Part shown: in pieces, positions 23,795 through 35,705 of the stretch
How positions within the stretch are numbered: the first letter of the stretch is position 1
Layout of the letters: every line of letters starts with the position of its first letter
Source: Neorhizobium galegae
GTDB lineage: Bacteria > Pseudomonadota > Alphaproteobacteria > Rhizobiales > Rhizobiaceae
Direction of reading: 5' to 3'
DNA length: 64,000 nucleotides
Assembly: GCF_021391675.1 (NCBI RefSeq)
Contig: NZ_CP090095.1
Location: forward strand, 129,501 to 193,500
Program-made: the position numbers and the translations under genes
The notes under the pieces: generated by a model
The model's database searches: none
What the model was told of the DNA's origin: nothing
What the model saw: the letters and a program-made list of their open reading frames with translations, nothing else

Positions 23795-25327
23795 ATGCGA
23801 GCAGTTCTGGGTGAGGTCGAAAAACGCCGGGCGGAGGCAAGGCTCGGCGGTGGGGAGAAGCGTATCGAGGCGCAGCATGCCAAGGGCAAGCTGACGGCCC
23901 GCGAGCGCATCGAGGTGCTGCTGGACGAGGGCTCCTTCGAGGAGTTCGACATGTACGTCACCCACCGCGCGGTGGATTTCGGCATGGCCGAGCAGAAGGT
24001 CGCGGGCGACGGCGTCGTCACCGGCTGGGGCACGATCAACGGCCGGCAGGTCTATGTCTTCTCCCAGGACTTTACGGTTCTCGGCGGCTCGCTGTCGGAA
24101 ACGCATGCGCAAAAAATCTGCAAGATCATGGATATGGCCGTGCGCGTCGGTGCCCCGGTGATCGGCCTGAACGATTCCGGCGGCGCCCGCATCCAGGAAG
24201 GTGTCGCCTCGCTCGCCGGCTACGCGGAGGTTTTTCGCCGCAATGCGGAGGCCTCCGGCGTCGTACCGCAGATCTCCGTCATCATGGGGCCCTGCGCCGG
24301 CGGTGCGGTCTATTCGCCGGCCATGACCGACTTCATCTTCATGGTGCGCGACAGTTCCTACATGTTCGTCACCGGTCCCGACGTGGTGAAGACCGTGACC
24401 AACGAGATCGTCACGGCCGAGGAGCTTGGCGGTGCCGGCACCCACACGAAAAAATCCTCGGTCGCCGATGCCGCCTTCGAAAACGACGTGGAAGCGTTGG
24501 AGGCCGTCCGCCAGCTCTTCGATTTCCTGCCCCTGAACAACCGCGAAAAGCCGCCCGTCCGCCCCTTCCACGACGATCCGGCCCGCATCGAGAACCGCCT
24601 CGACAGCCTGATCCCCGACAGCGCCGCAAAACCCTACGACATGAAGGAACTGATCTATGCAATCGCCGACGAGGGCGATTTCTTCGAGATCCAGGAAGCC
24701 TATGCGAGAAACATCATCACCGGCTTCCTCCGCCTCGAAGGCCAGACGGTCGGCGTCGTCGCCAACCAGCCGATGGTGCTGGCCGGCTGCCTCGATATCG
24801 ACAGTTCCCGCAAGGCGGCCCGCTTCGTGCGTTTCTGCGACGCTTTCTCGATCCCAATCCTGACCCTGGTGGACGTGCCGGGTTTCCTTCCGGGCGTGGC
24901 GCAGGAATATGGCGGCGTCATCAAGCACGGTGCAAAACTGCTGTTCGCCTATTCCGAAGCGACCGTGCCCATGGTCACGCTGATCACGCGAAAAGCCTAT
25001 GGCGGCGCCTATGACGTCATGGCCTCGAAACATATCGGCGCCGATTTCAACTATGCCTGGCCGACCGCCGAAATCGCCGTCATGGGTGCGAAGGGAGCGA
25101 CCGAGATCCTCTACCGTTCGGAACTCGGCGACCCGGAGAAGATCGCGGCGCGGACGAAGGAATACGAGGAGCGTTTCGCCAATCCGTTCGTGGCGGCCGA
25201 ACGCGGTTTCATCGACGAGGTGATCATGCCCCATTCGTCGCGCCGCCGCATTGCCCGCGCCTTCGCCTCGCTGCGCAACAAGCAGGTGACGACGCATTGG
25301 AAGAAACACGACACGATCCCGCTGTGA
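23795..25327 (+). CDS. pccB: Propionyl-CoA carboxylase beta (carboxyltransferase) subunit
   Basis: This 510-residue carboxyltransferase moves carboxyl from biotin to propionyl-CoA, giving methylmalonyl-CoA. Two crotonase-like halves are visible. The N-half has [20 protein letters not shown] and [12 protein letters not shown], and the C-half has [19 protein letters not shown] and [13 protein letters not shown] at 23795 with GGGAG five bases upstream gives the normal short N-terminus; 23768 is an in-frame alternative. It is the first of the propionate genes, followed by yghU-like, a small gene and pccA. Confidence 0.95.
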   Translation: MRAVLGEVEKRRAEARLGGGEKRIEAQHAKGKLTARERIEVLLDEGSFEEFDMYVTHRAVDFGMAEQKVAGDGVVTGWGTINGRQVYVFSQDFTVLGGSLSETHAQKICKIMDMAVRVGAPVIGLNDSGGARIQEGVASLAGYAEVFRRNAEASGVVPQISVIMGPCAGGAVYSPAMTDFIFMVRDSSYMFVTGPDVVKTVTNEIVTAEELGGAGTHTKKSSVADAAFENDVEALEAVRQLFDFLPLNNREKPPVRPFHDDPARIENRLDSLIPDSAAKPYDMKELIYAIADEGDFFEIQEAYARNIITGFLRLEGQTVGVVANQPMVLAGCLDIDSSRKAARFVRFCDAFSIPILTLVDVPGFLPGVAQEYGGVIKHGAKLLFAYSEATVPMVTLITRKAYGGAYDVMASKHIGADFNYAWPTAEIAVMGAKGATEILYRSELGDPEKIAARTKEYEERFANPFVAAERGFIDEVIMPHSSRRRIARAFASLRNKQVTTHWKKHDTIPL

Positions 25328-25414
25328 CGAGCGGAAATTCGGCTGGCCGCTCTCTATATAGGTGTCGCCCCGCAAAAACCCTCGGGCGCGCCACCTGAAT
25401 GGAAGGAAGATTTC

Positions 25415-26314
25415 ATGACCGACAAATCCCCCGCCGAGAATTTTCCAGCGGGCTACGAGCTCCCGAAGATCTGGACCTGGGAACAGGGAAATGGTGGACA
25501 GTTCGCCAATATCAACCGGCCGATCGCCGGTCCGACTCATGAGAGGGAGCTGCCGGTCGGCAAGCATCCCCTGCAGCTCTATTCGTTGGCGACGCCGAAC
25601 GGCGTGAAGATCGGCATCATGCTTGAGGAATTGCTGGCCGCCGGCCACAAGGGCGCCGAATACGACGCCTGGCTCATCAAGATCGGCGACGGCGACCAGT
25701 TCGGTTCCGGTTTTGTCGATGTCAATCCGAACTCGAAGATCCCGGCTCTGCTGGACCGTTCCACGCCCGAGCCGACCCGCGTTTTCGAAAGCGGCGCGAT
25801 CCTTCTCTATCTCGCAAACAAGTTCGACGACGCGTTCCTGCCCAAGGACCACAAGGCGCGCACCGAAACGATGAACTGGCTGTTCTGGCAGATGGCCTCT
25901 GCGCCCTATCTCGGCGGCGGCTTCGGCCATTTCTATGCCTATGCGCCGGTCTATATCAAATATGCCATCGATCGGTTCTCGATGGAGGTGAAGCGCCAGC
26001 TCGATGTCCTGGACCGGCATCTTGCCGAAAACCGGTACATGGCAGGCTCCGAATATTCGATCGCCGATATCGCCATCTGGCCCTGGTACGGCAACCTGGC
26101 GCAAGGCAAGGCCTATGGCGAGGCCGGCACCTTCCTCGACGTCCAGAGCTACAGGAACGTCCAGCGCTGGACGGCCGAGATCGCCGAACGGCCGGCCGTC
26201 AAGCGTGGCCGGATGGTCAACCGGGTGAACGGCGATCCGTCCGAACAGCTTCACGAACGCCACGACGCTTCCGACTTCGAGACGAAGACGCAGGACAAGC
26301 TCGCCAAGGCTTGA
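25415..26314 (+). CDS. yghU: YghU-like glutathione-dependent disulfide-bond oxidoreductase
   Basis: This 299-residue nu-class glutathione transferase-like protein starts with a family extension (YELPKIWTWEQGNGGQFANI and NRPIAGPTHE) before the thioredoxin fold. In YghU this region provides contacts to two glutathiones. The segment YSLATPNGVKIGIMLEELL and the C-terminal helical domain follow. Family members reduce disulfide bonds and peroxides. It lies between pccB and pccA without an evident metabolic link. Confidence 0.9.
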   Translation: MTDKSPAENFPAGYELPKIWTWEQGNGGQFANINRPIAGPTHERELPVGKHPLQLYSLATPNGVKIGIMLEELLAAGHKGAEYDAWLIKIGDGDQFGSGFVDVNPNSKIPALLDRSTPEPTRVFESGAILLYLANKFDDAFLPKDHKARTETMNWLFWQMASAPYLGGGFGHFYAYAPVYIKYAIDRFSMEVKRQLDVLDRHLAENRYMAGSEYSIADIAIWPWYGNLAQGKAYGEAGTFLDVQSYRNVQRWTAEIAERPAVKRGRMVNRVNGDPSEQLHERHDASDFETKTQDKLAKA

Positions 26315-26337
26315 AGAACGACCGCAAGGAGACCAGC

Positions 26338-26714
26338 ATGCCCAGACCGCCCGACATGACGAAACATAGGGGTTTCCCTTCCGGCATGCCGGGCCACGGG
26401 CATCATTTCACGATCCGGCGGGCAAACGAAAAAGGGGCGACGCCGCTGAAGCAGCTGCAGCGCCTCGCCCGCCCGGGCACGATCGAACAGAAGGTGGACG
26501 CCGCCTTCCTGCATGCGCTGTGGCACCATTTCGGCTCGGAGCCGTTCGAACGGGGCAATCTCGATGCCGGCCGGCTCAACCTTCTGTTCGGCCGCGAGGT
26601 GGTTCCGGCCGAAAACGATTTCGACCCGACCTCCTATGACGCGCTTCTCAGGATCGACGAAAAGGTCGCCCGTAGAACGTTCCCCGAATCCTTCGAAGAC
26701 GTCATGGAGGTCTG

Positions 26715-26715
<1 letters not shown>
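26338..26715 (+). CDS. Small protein of unknown function between pccB and pccA
   Basis: This 125-residue protein was not recognised. It begins MPRPPDMTKHRGFPSGMPGHGHHFTIRR, is basic and glycine/histidine-rich at the N-terminus, and ends FPESFEDVMEV. No signal peptide or membrane segment is seen. ATG at 26338 has AAGGAG six bases upstream. Its TGA overlaps the pccA ATG as TGATG, so it is probably translated together with pccA. A role in carboxylase assembly or regulation is possible but not shown. Confidence 0.75.
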
Positions 26716-28724
<2,009 letters not shown>

Positions 28725-29108
28725 GTGAGAGGATGGGTGAAATGGGCGGCCAAATGGCTAGGCATCTATTTGGTTTCAAATATCATAACATTTTCCGCGT
28801 TATGGATCGCCTTCCTCTTGTTCGTGACCCATGAAATGACGGATCCTCAACTCGTCAATTTTGGTAAGAGGGAGGCGATTGAGGACTACAAGAGAGACTA
28901 CATAACCAGAATCACCACTGATCCAAACAGCGTCAGCTGTGAGGTCTCTCGCGGTGGCAATGACGAAGTGGCGGAAGTGTTGTGCTCGGTATTCGACGGC
29001 GTCAACCTCGTTTTCAAGAGAAACTACTTCTACGTCGTCGACGGATTTGGCGCGGGCGATGTCGCTGGATTCGAGGATTATCCCCTTTCACCTGTGGAAA
29101 CCAAGTAA
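28725..29108 (+). CDS. Unrecognised small membrane-anchored protein
   Basis: This 127-residue reading frame has an N-terminal hydrophobic segment (about residues 11-37, WLGIYLVSNIITFSALWIAF) and a polar domain with two cysteines, including SVSCEVSRGG. No ATG is near the start, so GTG at 28725 or 28737 is used. The gene is clearly AT-richer than its neighbours and uses ATA and TTA codons. It looks like a recent insertion between pccA and the mutase. Function is unknown. Confidence 0.55.
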   Translation: MRGWVKWAAKWLGIYLVSNIITFSALWIAFLLFVTHEMTDPQLVNFGKREAIEDYKRDYITRITTDPNSVSCEVSRGGNDEVAEVLCSVFDGVNLVFKRNYFYVVDGFGAGDVAGFEDYPLSPVETK

Positions 29109-29231
29109 GTGCAGCACATGGCAGGGCGCTCCGGTTGAGGCCGCCAGAATACCTCCGACCACGGGTCGGGTCAATTTCACCATGTTCGGCAAGCGGCCGA
29201 CACGCGGCGCCTTCAGAAAAGGATCGCATCG

Positions 29232-31370
29232 ATGACCAGGAAAACCATCGCCGACTGGCAGGCGCTTGCCGAGAAGGAACTGAAGCGTCCGGCAGACAGC
29301 CTCGTCTGGAACACGCCCGAAGGCATCGACATCAAGCCGCTTTATACGGAGGAAGACCTCCATGGCATCGACCATCTCAATTCGCTGCCCGGCATGAAAC
29401 CCTTCGTGCGCGGCCCGCGCGCCACCATGTATGCCGGCCGACCCTGGACGATCCGCCAATATGCCGGTTTCTCGACTGCCGAAGCGTCGAACGCCTTCTA
29501 TCGCCGCAATCTCGCCGGCGGCCAGAAGGGCCTGTCGGTGGCCTTCGACCTCGCCACCCATCGCGGTTACGATAGCGACCATCCGCGGGTCGAGGGCGAT
29601 GTTGGCAAGGCGGGCGTGGCGATCGACAGCGTCGAGGACATGAAGATCCTGTTCGACGGCATTCCGCTGAAGGACATGTCCGTGTCGATGACCATGAACG
29701 GCGCGGTCATCCCCATCCTCGCCTCCTTCATCGTCGCCGGCGAGGAACAGGGCTGTTCGCGGGCCGAACTGTCCGGGACCATCCAGAACGACATTTTGAA
29801 GGAGTTCATGGTCCGCAACACCTATATCTACCCGCCCGAACCCTCGATGCGGATCGTTGCCGACATTATCGAATATACGGCCAAGGAAATGCCGAAGTTC
29901 AATTCGATCTCGATATCCGGCTATCATATGCAGGAGGCGGGCGCGACGCTCGTTCAGGAACTCGCCTTCACGCTGGCAGACGGCCGCGAATATGTCCGGG
30001 CAGCACTTGCCAAGGGCCTCAGCGTCGACGAGTTCGCCGGCCGGCTGTCCTTCTTCTTTGCGATCGGCATGAACTTCTTCATGGAGGCGGCCAAGCTGCG
30101 TGCCGCCCGCCTGCTCTGGTCGCGGATCATGGAGGAGTTCAAGCCGCAGAAGTCTTCGTCGCTGATGCTGCGCACCCACTGCCAGACGTCGGGCGTGTCG
30201 CTGCAGGAACAGGACCCCTATAACAACGTCATCCGCACCGCCTATGAGGCGCTGTCGGCGGTGCTCGGCGGTACCCAGTCGCTGCACACCAACGCGCTCG
30301 ACGAGGCGATGGCGCTGCCGACCGATTTCTCAGCCCGCATCGCCCGCAACACCCAGCTCATCCTGAACCACGAGACCGGCATCACCAAGGTCGTCGATCC
30401 GCTCGCCGGCTCCTATTACGTCGAGAGCCTCACCAACGAGCTTGCGAACAAGGCCTGGGCACTGATCGAGGAGGTCGAGGCCATGGGCGGCATGACCAAG
30501 GCGGTCGCCGACGGCCTGCCGAAACGGCTGATCGAGGAAGCCGCCACCCGCCGCCAGGCCGCCGTCGACCGCGGCGAGGAAATCATCGTCGGCGTTAACA
30601 AATACCGGCTGGAAAACGAGGACGAGATCGACATTCTCGCCATCGACAATACCGCCGTGCGCAACGGCCAGATCAAGCGGCTGGAGGACGTGCGGCGGCA
30701 GCGCGATCCGAAGCGCGTGGCGGCGGCGCTTGCAGTGCTGGAGGAAGCCGCTGAAACGGGCGAGGGAAACCTGCTGGAAGTGGCGATCGAAGCCGCCCGC
30801 GCCCGCGCGACCGTCGGTGAAATCTCCGATGCGATGCGCCAGGCCTTCGGCGACCACTCGGCGGTGCCGGAGGTGGTCAGCGATATCTACGGACCCGCTT
30901 ATGAGGACGATCCGGAATACAAGACGATCGTCTCGCGGCTTGGCAGCTATGCCCAGACGCTTGGCAGCAGGCCGAAGATCATGGTCGCCAAGCTCGGCCA
31001 GGACGGTCACGATCGCGGCGCCAAGGTGATCGCCTCGGCCTTCGGCGATATCGGCTTCGAGGTTCTGGCCGGCCCGCTGTTCCAGACACCCGAGGAGGCG
31101 GCCGACCTTGCGGTCAAGGAGAAGGTCCAGGTGGTCGGCATGTCGTCGCTCGCCGCCGGCCACAGGACACTCGCGCCCCAGCTCGTTGAAGCGTTGAAGG
31201 CAAAAGGTGCCGAAAACGTCATCGTCGTGGTCGGCGGCGTCGTGCCCCGGCAGGACTACGATTACCTGATGAGCCAAGGCGTCGCCGCCGTCTTCGGCCC
31301 TGGCACCAATGTTCTGGATGCCGCCAACTCCATCATCGACCTCCTGGAGGGCAAGCGGCGGAATATCTGA
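29232..31370 (+). CDS. scpA: Methylmalonyl-CoA mutase
   Basis: This 712-residue adenosylcobalamin enzyme isomerises (R)-methylmalonyl-CoA to succinyl-CoA, after the carboxylase. The N-terminal TIM barrel has [21 protein letters not shown] and [19 protein letters not shown]. The C-terminal B12 domain has [20 protein letters not shown], with the cobalt-ligand histidine in DGHDRG. A single-chain form is normal for rhizobia, where it is also called bhbA. The epimerase gene is not in the window. Confidence 0.95.
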   Translation: MTRKTIADWQALAEKELKRPADSLVWNTPEGIDIKPLYTEEDLHGIDHLNSLPGMKPFVRGPRATMYAGRPWTIRQYAGFSTAEASNAFYRRNLAGGQKGLSVAFDLATHRGYDSDHPRVEGDVGKAGVAIDSVEDMKILFDGIPLKDMSVSMTMNGAVIPILASFIVAGEEQGCSRAELSGTIQNDILKEFMVRNTYIYPPEPSMRIVADIIEYTAKEMPKFNSISISGYHMQEAGATLVQELAFTLADGREYVRAALAKGLSVDEFAGRLSFFFAIGMNFFMEAAKLRAARLLWSRIMEEFKPQKSSSLMLRTHCQTSGVSLQEQDPYNNVIRTAYEALSAVLGGTQSLHTNALDEAMALPTDFSARIARNTQLILNHETGITKVVDPLAGSYYVESLTNELANKAWALIEEVEAMGGMTKAVADGLPKRLIEEAATRRQAAVDRGEEIIVGVNKYRLENEDEIDILAIDNTAVRNGQIKRLEDVRRQRDPKRVAAALAVLEEAAETGEGNLLEVAIEAARARATVGEISDAMRQAFGDHSAVPEVVSDIYGPAYEDDPEYKTIVSRLGSYAQTLGSRPKIMVAKLGQDGHDRGAKVIASAFGDIGFEVLAGPLFQTPEEAADLAVKEKVQVVGMSSLAAGHRTLAPQLVEALKAKGAENVIVVVGGVVPRQDYDYLMSQGVAAVFGPGTNVLDAANSIIDLLEGKRRNI

Positions 31371-31373
31371 CCG

Positions 31374-32312
31374 CTACTTCGCCGCCAGCATGGCTTTCGC
31401 GCTGTCGGCATCGGTGATCAGCACGTTGACAAGACCGCTCTGCGCCACCGCTTGCAGGATCTTGTGCTTGTGCGGCCCGCCTGACGCGACGATGCGGCAG
31501 CCGATCCTGCGGAAGTCTTGCATCTCGGGTGCCAGCACCTGGCGGTTCAGCGGGTGGTCGATCTCCTTGCCCGTGGCGTCGAGATAACGGCCCATCAGGT
31601 CGCCGACCGCGCCGGCTTTCCTGAGGATCTGTTCGGTCATGCCTTCGGGCAGGCCGTAACGCACCTGCAGCGATTGCTGCGACACGTCGCCGACGCTGAG
31701 GTACGCGACATCCACCTCGCAGATCTGCCTGAACGTCCGCTGGAACACCGCCTGCGAGATGATCGCATCGCGCGATTCCGGGCTCTCGGCATAGATCGGC
31801 GCTACGAAATAGCGGCACTGGGCGTTCAGCACCTGCGCGAAGCCGCGCACGATCTCGAACGTGTTGATCTCTGAACCCTGGGTGAGGCCACCCATCATCG
31901 AGCGCACCTTGATCTGCGGTTCGTTGAGCGACGGAATGTGCTGGATCGTCTCGCGCAGCGTCGAGCCCCAGCCGACGCCGATCGAGGCGGGTTTCTGCGT
32001 CTGGATCAGCCGCCCGAGAAAGCCGGCCGCGCCGCGCCCGAGCACCGAATGCAGCAGAGCCGCATCGCCCGGTGTCGGAATGACAACCGCGTCCATAAGC
32101 CCATAACGCTTGCGCAGCTTGGTTTCCAACTCCACGCTTTCCGCCAGCACGGAATCGAAACTGATCCGCACCACGCCCGCTTCCAGCGCTTCCGAAAGGA
32201 TCTCGTTCACCCGCCGCCGGGTGATGTTCATCCGCTCCGAGATCTGCTGCTGGGTAAGCCCCTCCACGTGATAGAGCCACGCGGCCCGCACCATCAATTC
32301 ACGCTGCTCCAT
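31374..32312 (-). CDS. SorC-family (DeoR-like helix-turn-helix) sugar-responsive regulator
   Basis: This 312-residue regulator has an N-terminal helix-turn-helix (LTQQQISERMNITRRRVNEIL) and a C-terminal sugar-phosphate-binding domain (SIGVGWGSTLRETI, GGLTQGSEINTFEI, CRIVASGGPHKHKILQAV). SorC regulators respond to sugar or polyol phosphates. Start candidates lie at 32336, 32321 and 32312. The last is preferred on N-terminal comparison, with a G-rich ribosome site. It is divergent from the ugp genes, which it probably controls. Confidence 0.85.
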   Translation of the reverse strand: MEQRELMVRAAWLYHVEGLTQQQISERMNITRRRVNEILSEALEAGVVRISFDSVLAESVELETKLRKRYGLMDAVVIPTPGDAALLHSVLGRGAAGFLGRLIQTQKPASIGVGWGSTLRETIQHIPSLNEPQIKVRSMMGGLTQGSEINTFEIVRGFAQVLNAQCRYFVAPIYAESPESRDAIISQAVFQRTFRQICEVDVAYLSVGDVSQQSLQVRYGLPEGMTEQILRKAGAVGDLMGRYLDATGKEIDHPLNRQVLAPEMQDFRRIGCRIVASGGPHKHKILQAVAQSGLVNVLITDADSAKAMLAAK

Positions 32313-32337
32313 ATCCCCCACCATTAAAAATATCAAA

Positions 32338-32381
32338 TGTCACATCGACGTAACATATGTAACGTAACCCATCCATGTCAT
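32338..32381. promoter_or_regulatory. Repeat-rich divergent promoter region before ugpB
   Basis: This AT-rich interval contains three GTAAC repeats (32350, 32359, 32364). It also has two TGTCA-containing seven-mers, ATGTCAC at 32337 and ATGTCAT at 32375, that resemble halves of a PHO box. It could bind the SorC regulator or PhoB. No complete consensus is seen. Confidence 0.35.
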
Positions 32382-32461
32382 GGCTAACCCAGACTGATGG
32401 AGATGGCCAGAACCGAAACAGGGCGGGTCGTGCGAAAGACCCGATTATCAGGGACCGAAAC

Positions 32462-33787
32462 ATGGCTTCGACATACGTGAAATCGATAACCGGCCTTCTT
32501 GCCGCAAGCGCACTTTTGATGGGCGCGACGGGAGCAACTGCTGCCGACCGCGTCAAGATCGAATGGTGGTACGCGATCTCCGGAAAGCTCGGCGATACCG
32601 TCCAGCAGCTGATCTCCGATTTCAACAAGTCGCAGGACAAGTACGAGGTCGTCGGCACCTTCAAGGGCAATTACGAAGAGACCTTGGCCGCCATGGTCGC
32701 CGCCTACCGCGTCAGCCAGCAGCCGGCTATCCTTCAGTCGGCCGAGCGTGGTTTCATGACCATGCTGAATTCCGGCGCGATCATCCCGGTTGACCAGCTG
32801 ATGGCCAAGCAGGGCTACAAGACCGACTGGAACGACTTCATCAAGCCGGTCGCCGGCTTCTACATCGTCAACGGCAAGCCGGCAGCGCTGCCCTTCAACT
32901 CCTCGACGCCGATCCTCTGGTATAATGCCGATGCGTTCAAGGCCGCCGGCTTCGACGCGCCGTCCGACACCTGGCAGGGCCTCGAAAAGCAGCTTTATGC
33001 GCTGAAGGAAAAGAAGGTCACCGACTGCTCGATGGCGCTGCCGGGCGACTTCCAGTGGAGCCTGATCGAGAACTATTCCGCGATCAACAACTACCCCTTC
33101 GCCACCAAGGCCAACGGTTATGCCGGCCTCGATACCGAATTCGTCTACAACAAGACCGGTGTCGTCGGTCAGGTCGCCCGTCTCAAGAAGTGGGTGGATG
33201 ACGGCGTGCTGAAGATCGCCGGCCAGGGTGTCGCCCCGATCAGCCTGTTTACCTCGGGCACCTGCGCCACGATCATCAATTCCACCGCCAGCCATTCCGG
33301 CGTCGAAGCTGATGCCAAGTTCAAGTGGAGCGCCGCGGTCATGCCGCATGAAGCGGGTGCCGACGTCAGGAACGGCACGATCGGCGGCGCGTCGCTCTGG
33401 GCGGTCAAGGGCAAGTCGGAAGAGGTTCAGGCCGGCGTTGCCGCCTTCTTCAACTTCGTTGCCCAGCCCGACACCCAGGAATGGTGGAGCAAGGCGACCG
33501 GCTACGTTCCGGTCACCAATGCCGCCTACCAGAAGATGAAGGCCGAGGGTTATTTCAAGGATCATCCGACCCGCGAGATCGCCATCGAGCAGCTGTCGCG
33601 CGGCGAGCCGACCGACAATTCGCGCGGCTTCCGCTTCGGAAACCACAACCAGTCGACCGCCATCCTGATCGAGGAAATCCAGGCCGTCTGGACCGGCAAG
33701 AAGACCCCGCAGGAAGCGCTCGACAGTTCCGTCAAGCGCGGCAACGAGATCCTGCGCCAGTACGAGAAGCTCCATGCCGGCAAATAA
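32462..33787 (+). CDS. ugpB: UgpB-like glycerol-3-phosphate ABC substrate-binding protein
   Basis: This 441-residue periplasmic protein has a Sec signal (SITGLLAASALLMGATGATAA). The mature start KIEWWYAISGKLGDTVQQLISDFNKSQ is UgpB-like. LPFNSSTPILWYNADAFKAAG is also typical of UgpB. UgpB binds glycerol-3-phosphate or glycerophosphocholine. ATG at 32462 is chosen because it gives the signal sequence. The genes for the two permeases, a phosphodiesterase and a phosphatase follow. Confidence 0.92.
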   Translation: MASTYVKSITGLLAASALLMGATGATAADRVKIEWWYAISGKLGDTVQQLISDFNKSQDKYEVVGTFKGNYEETLAAMVAAYRVSQQPAILQSAERGFMTMLNSGAIIPVDQLMAKQGYKTDWNDFIKPVAGFYIVNGKPAALPFNSSTPILWYNADAFKAAGFDAPSDTWQGLEKQLYALKEKKVTDCSMALPGDFQWSLIENYSAINNYPFATKANGYAGLDTEFVYNKTGVVGQVARLKKWVDDGVLKIAGQGVAPISLFTSGTCATIINSTASHSGVEADAKFKWSAAVMPHEAGADVRNGTIGGASLWAVKGKSEEVQAGVAAFFNFVAQPDTQEWWSKATGYVPVTNAAYQKMKAEGYFKDHPTREIAIEQLSRGEPTDNSRGFRFGNHNQSTAILIEEIQAVWTGKKTPQEALDSSVKRGNEILRQYEKLHAGK

Positions 33788-34766
33788 TGCCATCATGACC
33801 AAGAACGAGGGCGCGGTGAAGCGCCCCGGTTTGCCCTTGCGGCGGAGCCTGAGCTCCCTGGTCGGGACGTCGGAAGCGGGGCTCAAGGCCTCGCATTTCC
33901 GGCGGCCCTGGCTGGCCGCAGGCCTGCTTGCGCCGCAATTGCTGATCCTGCTGTTCTTCTTTTTCATCCCCACCTGGAAGGCGCTGTCGCTCGCCTTCGT
34001 GCAGGTGGATCCGTTCGGCGGCACGATGATCTTCGTCGGGTTGGAAAATTTCACCACCCTGTTTTCGAGCCCGGAATATCGCGACAGCGCCATCCTGACA
34101 CTCTGGTTCACGGTCGTGCAATGTATCGCGACGCTTGTCATCGCCGGGCTGCTGGCCTTCGCCACCGACAACGTCATGCGCGGCCGGGCGATCTACAAGG
34201 GCGTCATCCTTCTGCCCTATGCGATCGCCCCGGCAATATCGGGCGTGCTCTGGGCTTTCCTGTTCAACCCAACCGTCGGCCCGCTCGCCCAGATGCTGCA
34301 TGAACTGGGCCTCGCCTGGGACCCGAACCGCCGGCCGTTCGACGCGCTGCTGCTGGTCTCGGTTGCGGCGATCTGGAAACATGTCTGCTACGACTACATC
34401 TTCCTCGTCGCTGCGTTCCTCGCCGTGCCGGCCTCGGTGATGGAGGCCGCGGCGATCGACGGCGCCCGGCCGGTCCGCCGTTTCCTCACGGTGACGCTGC
34501 CCATGGCCGCGCCGACGATCTTCTTCCTGATTGTCATGAATTTCGTCTACGGCCTGTTCGAGACCTTCGGCATCATCGACACGGTGACGCGCGGCGGCCC
34601 CGCCGGCAGCACCAACACGCTGGTCTACAAGGTCTATCAGGACGGTTTCCGCCAGCTCGACCTCGGCTCGTCGGCCGCCCAGTCGGTGATCCTGATGGCG
34701 ATCGCCGTGCTCTTCACCTTCCTGCAGTTCCGCGCCGTCGAGCGCAAAGTCAATTATCAGGTGTGA
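33774..34766 (+). CDS. ugpA: UgpA-like glycerol-3-phosphate ABC permease
   Basis: This 330-residue permease has about six transmembrane helices, starting LLAPQLLILLFFFFIPTWKAL after a basic cytoplasmic N-terminus. The EAA loop is AAAIDGARPVRRFLTVTLPM. ATG at 33774 overlaps the end of ugpB; ATG at 33795 is an alternative. It pairs with UgpE. Confidence 0.92.
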   Translation: MPANNAIMTKNEGAVKRPGLPLRRSLSSLVGTSEAGLKASHFRRPWLAAGLLAPQLLILLFFFFIPTWKALSLAFVQVDPFGGTMIFVGLENFTTLFSSPEYRDSAILTLWFTVVQCIATLVIAGLLAFATDNVMRGRAIYKGVILLPYAIAPAISGVLWAFLFNPTVGPLAQMLHELGLAWDPNRRPFDALLLVSVAAIWKHVCYDYIFLVAAFLAVPASVMEAAAIDGARPVRRFLTVTLPMAAPTIFFLIVMNFVYGLFETFGIIDTVTRGGPAGSTNTLVYKVYQDGFRQLDLGSSAAQSVILMAIAVLFTFLQFRAVERKVNYQV

Positions 34767-34768
34767 TC

Positions 34769-35689
34769 ATGGTCGAACGTCACACGGGCCTCTCGATCTT
34801 CTGCCACGTCGTTCTGCTGATCGGTGCGGCAGTCGTCTGCATGCCGCTTTATTTCGCTTTCGTCGCCGGCTCGCTGACGGTCGGTGAGGTGCAGCAGGTG
34901 CCGTTTCCGCTGGTCCCGGGTGGCCATTTCGTAGAGAACACTGTCCTCGCCTGGAACGAAGGCCAGTTCAGCCGTCTCTACGTCAATTCCCTCATCGTCA
35001 CCGTCGGCATTGTCGTCGGCAAGCTGGCGGTCTCGCTCATCGCCGGTTTCGCGGTCACCTATTTCCGCTTTCCCTTCCGCATGACCGCCTTCTGGCTGAT
35101 CTTCGTCTCGCTGATGCTTCCCGTGGAAGTCCGCATCATCCCGACCTACGAGGCGGTGGCGGATGCCGGCGGCCCGCTTCGGTCGCTGTTCGACGCGATC
35201 GGCCTGACCGGTTTTGTCGCCGATACGACCGGCTACCAGCTCGACGCCGCGCTGCAATGGAACATGATCAACAGCTATGGCGGCCTCATCCTGCCGCTGA
35301 TCGCCTCGGCGTCGGCGACCTTCCTGTTCCGCCAGTTCTTCCTGACCGTGCCGGACGAACTCTGCGAGGCGGCCAAGCTCGATGGCGCCGGGCCGCTGAA
35401 ATTCTTCTGGGACGTGCTTCTGCCGCTGTCGCGCGCCAATATCGCGGCGCTGTCGATCATCCTCTTCCTCTATGGCTGGAACCAGTATCTCTGGCCGCTT
35501 CTCTTCACCACCGAGAAGGCGATGAGCACCGCAATGATCGGGCTCAAGGACCTGATCCCGGTCGCCGATGCCCAGCCGGCCTGGAACATCGCCATGGCCG
35601 CTTCCTTTTTTGTGATGGCGCCGCCCGCTCTCGTCATCCTTCTGATGCAACGCTGGTTCACCAAGGGCCTGGTGGATTCCAGCAAATAG
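34769..35689 (+). CDS. ugpE: UgpE-like glycerol-3-phosphate ABC permease
   Basis: This 306-residue permease begins MVERHTGLSIFCHVVLLIG, resembling the E. coli UgpE N-terminus. The EAA loop is EAAKLDGAGPLKFFWDVLLP. An in-frame GTG lies six bases upstream, but ATG at 34769 matches the family start. No ugpC ATPase follows, so the complex needs one from elsewhere; the closest candidate is the ATPase at 38792. Confidence 0.92.
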   Translation: MVERHTGLSIFCHVVLLIGAAVVCMPLYFAFVAGSLTVGEVQQVPFPLVPGGHFVENTVLAWNEGQFSRLYVNSLIVTVGIVVGKLAVSLIAGFAVTYFRFPFRMTAFWLIFVSLMLPVEVRIIPTYEAVADAGGPLRSLFDAIGLTGFVADTTGYQLDAALQWNMINSYGGLILPLIASASATFLFRQFFLTVPDELCEAAKLDGAGPLKFFWDVLLPLSRANIAALSIILFLYGWNQYLWPLLFTTEKAMSTAMIGLKDLIPVADAQPAWNIAMAASFFVMAPPALVILLMQRWFTKGLVDSSK

Positions 35690-35705
35690 AAAAGAGGTAT
35701 TTCCA

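Noticed and set aside
25329..25352. Hairpin after pccB as a terminator
   Set aside because: The stem is only six bases with a 12-base loop, and no T-run follows.
23711..26263. 850-codon open frame on the minus strand
   Set aside because: It is antisense to pccB and the YghU-like gene, both well supported.
32350..32368. GTAAC repeats before ugpB as a second K-box
   Set aside because: The repeat spacing is 9 and 5 bases, not the ten-base period of the K-box, and the genes are not oxygen-related.
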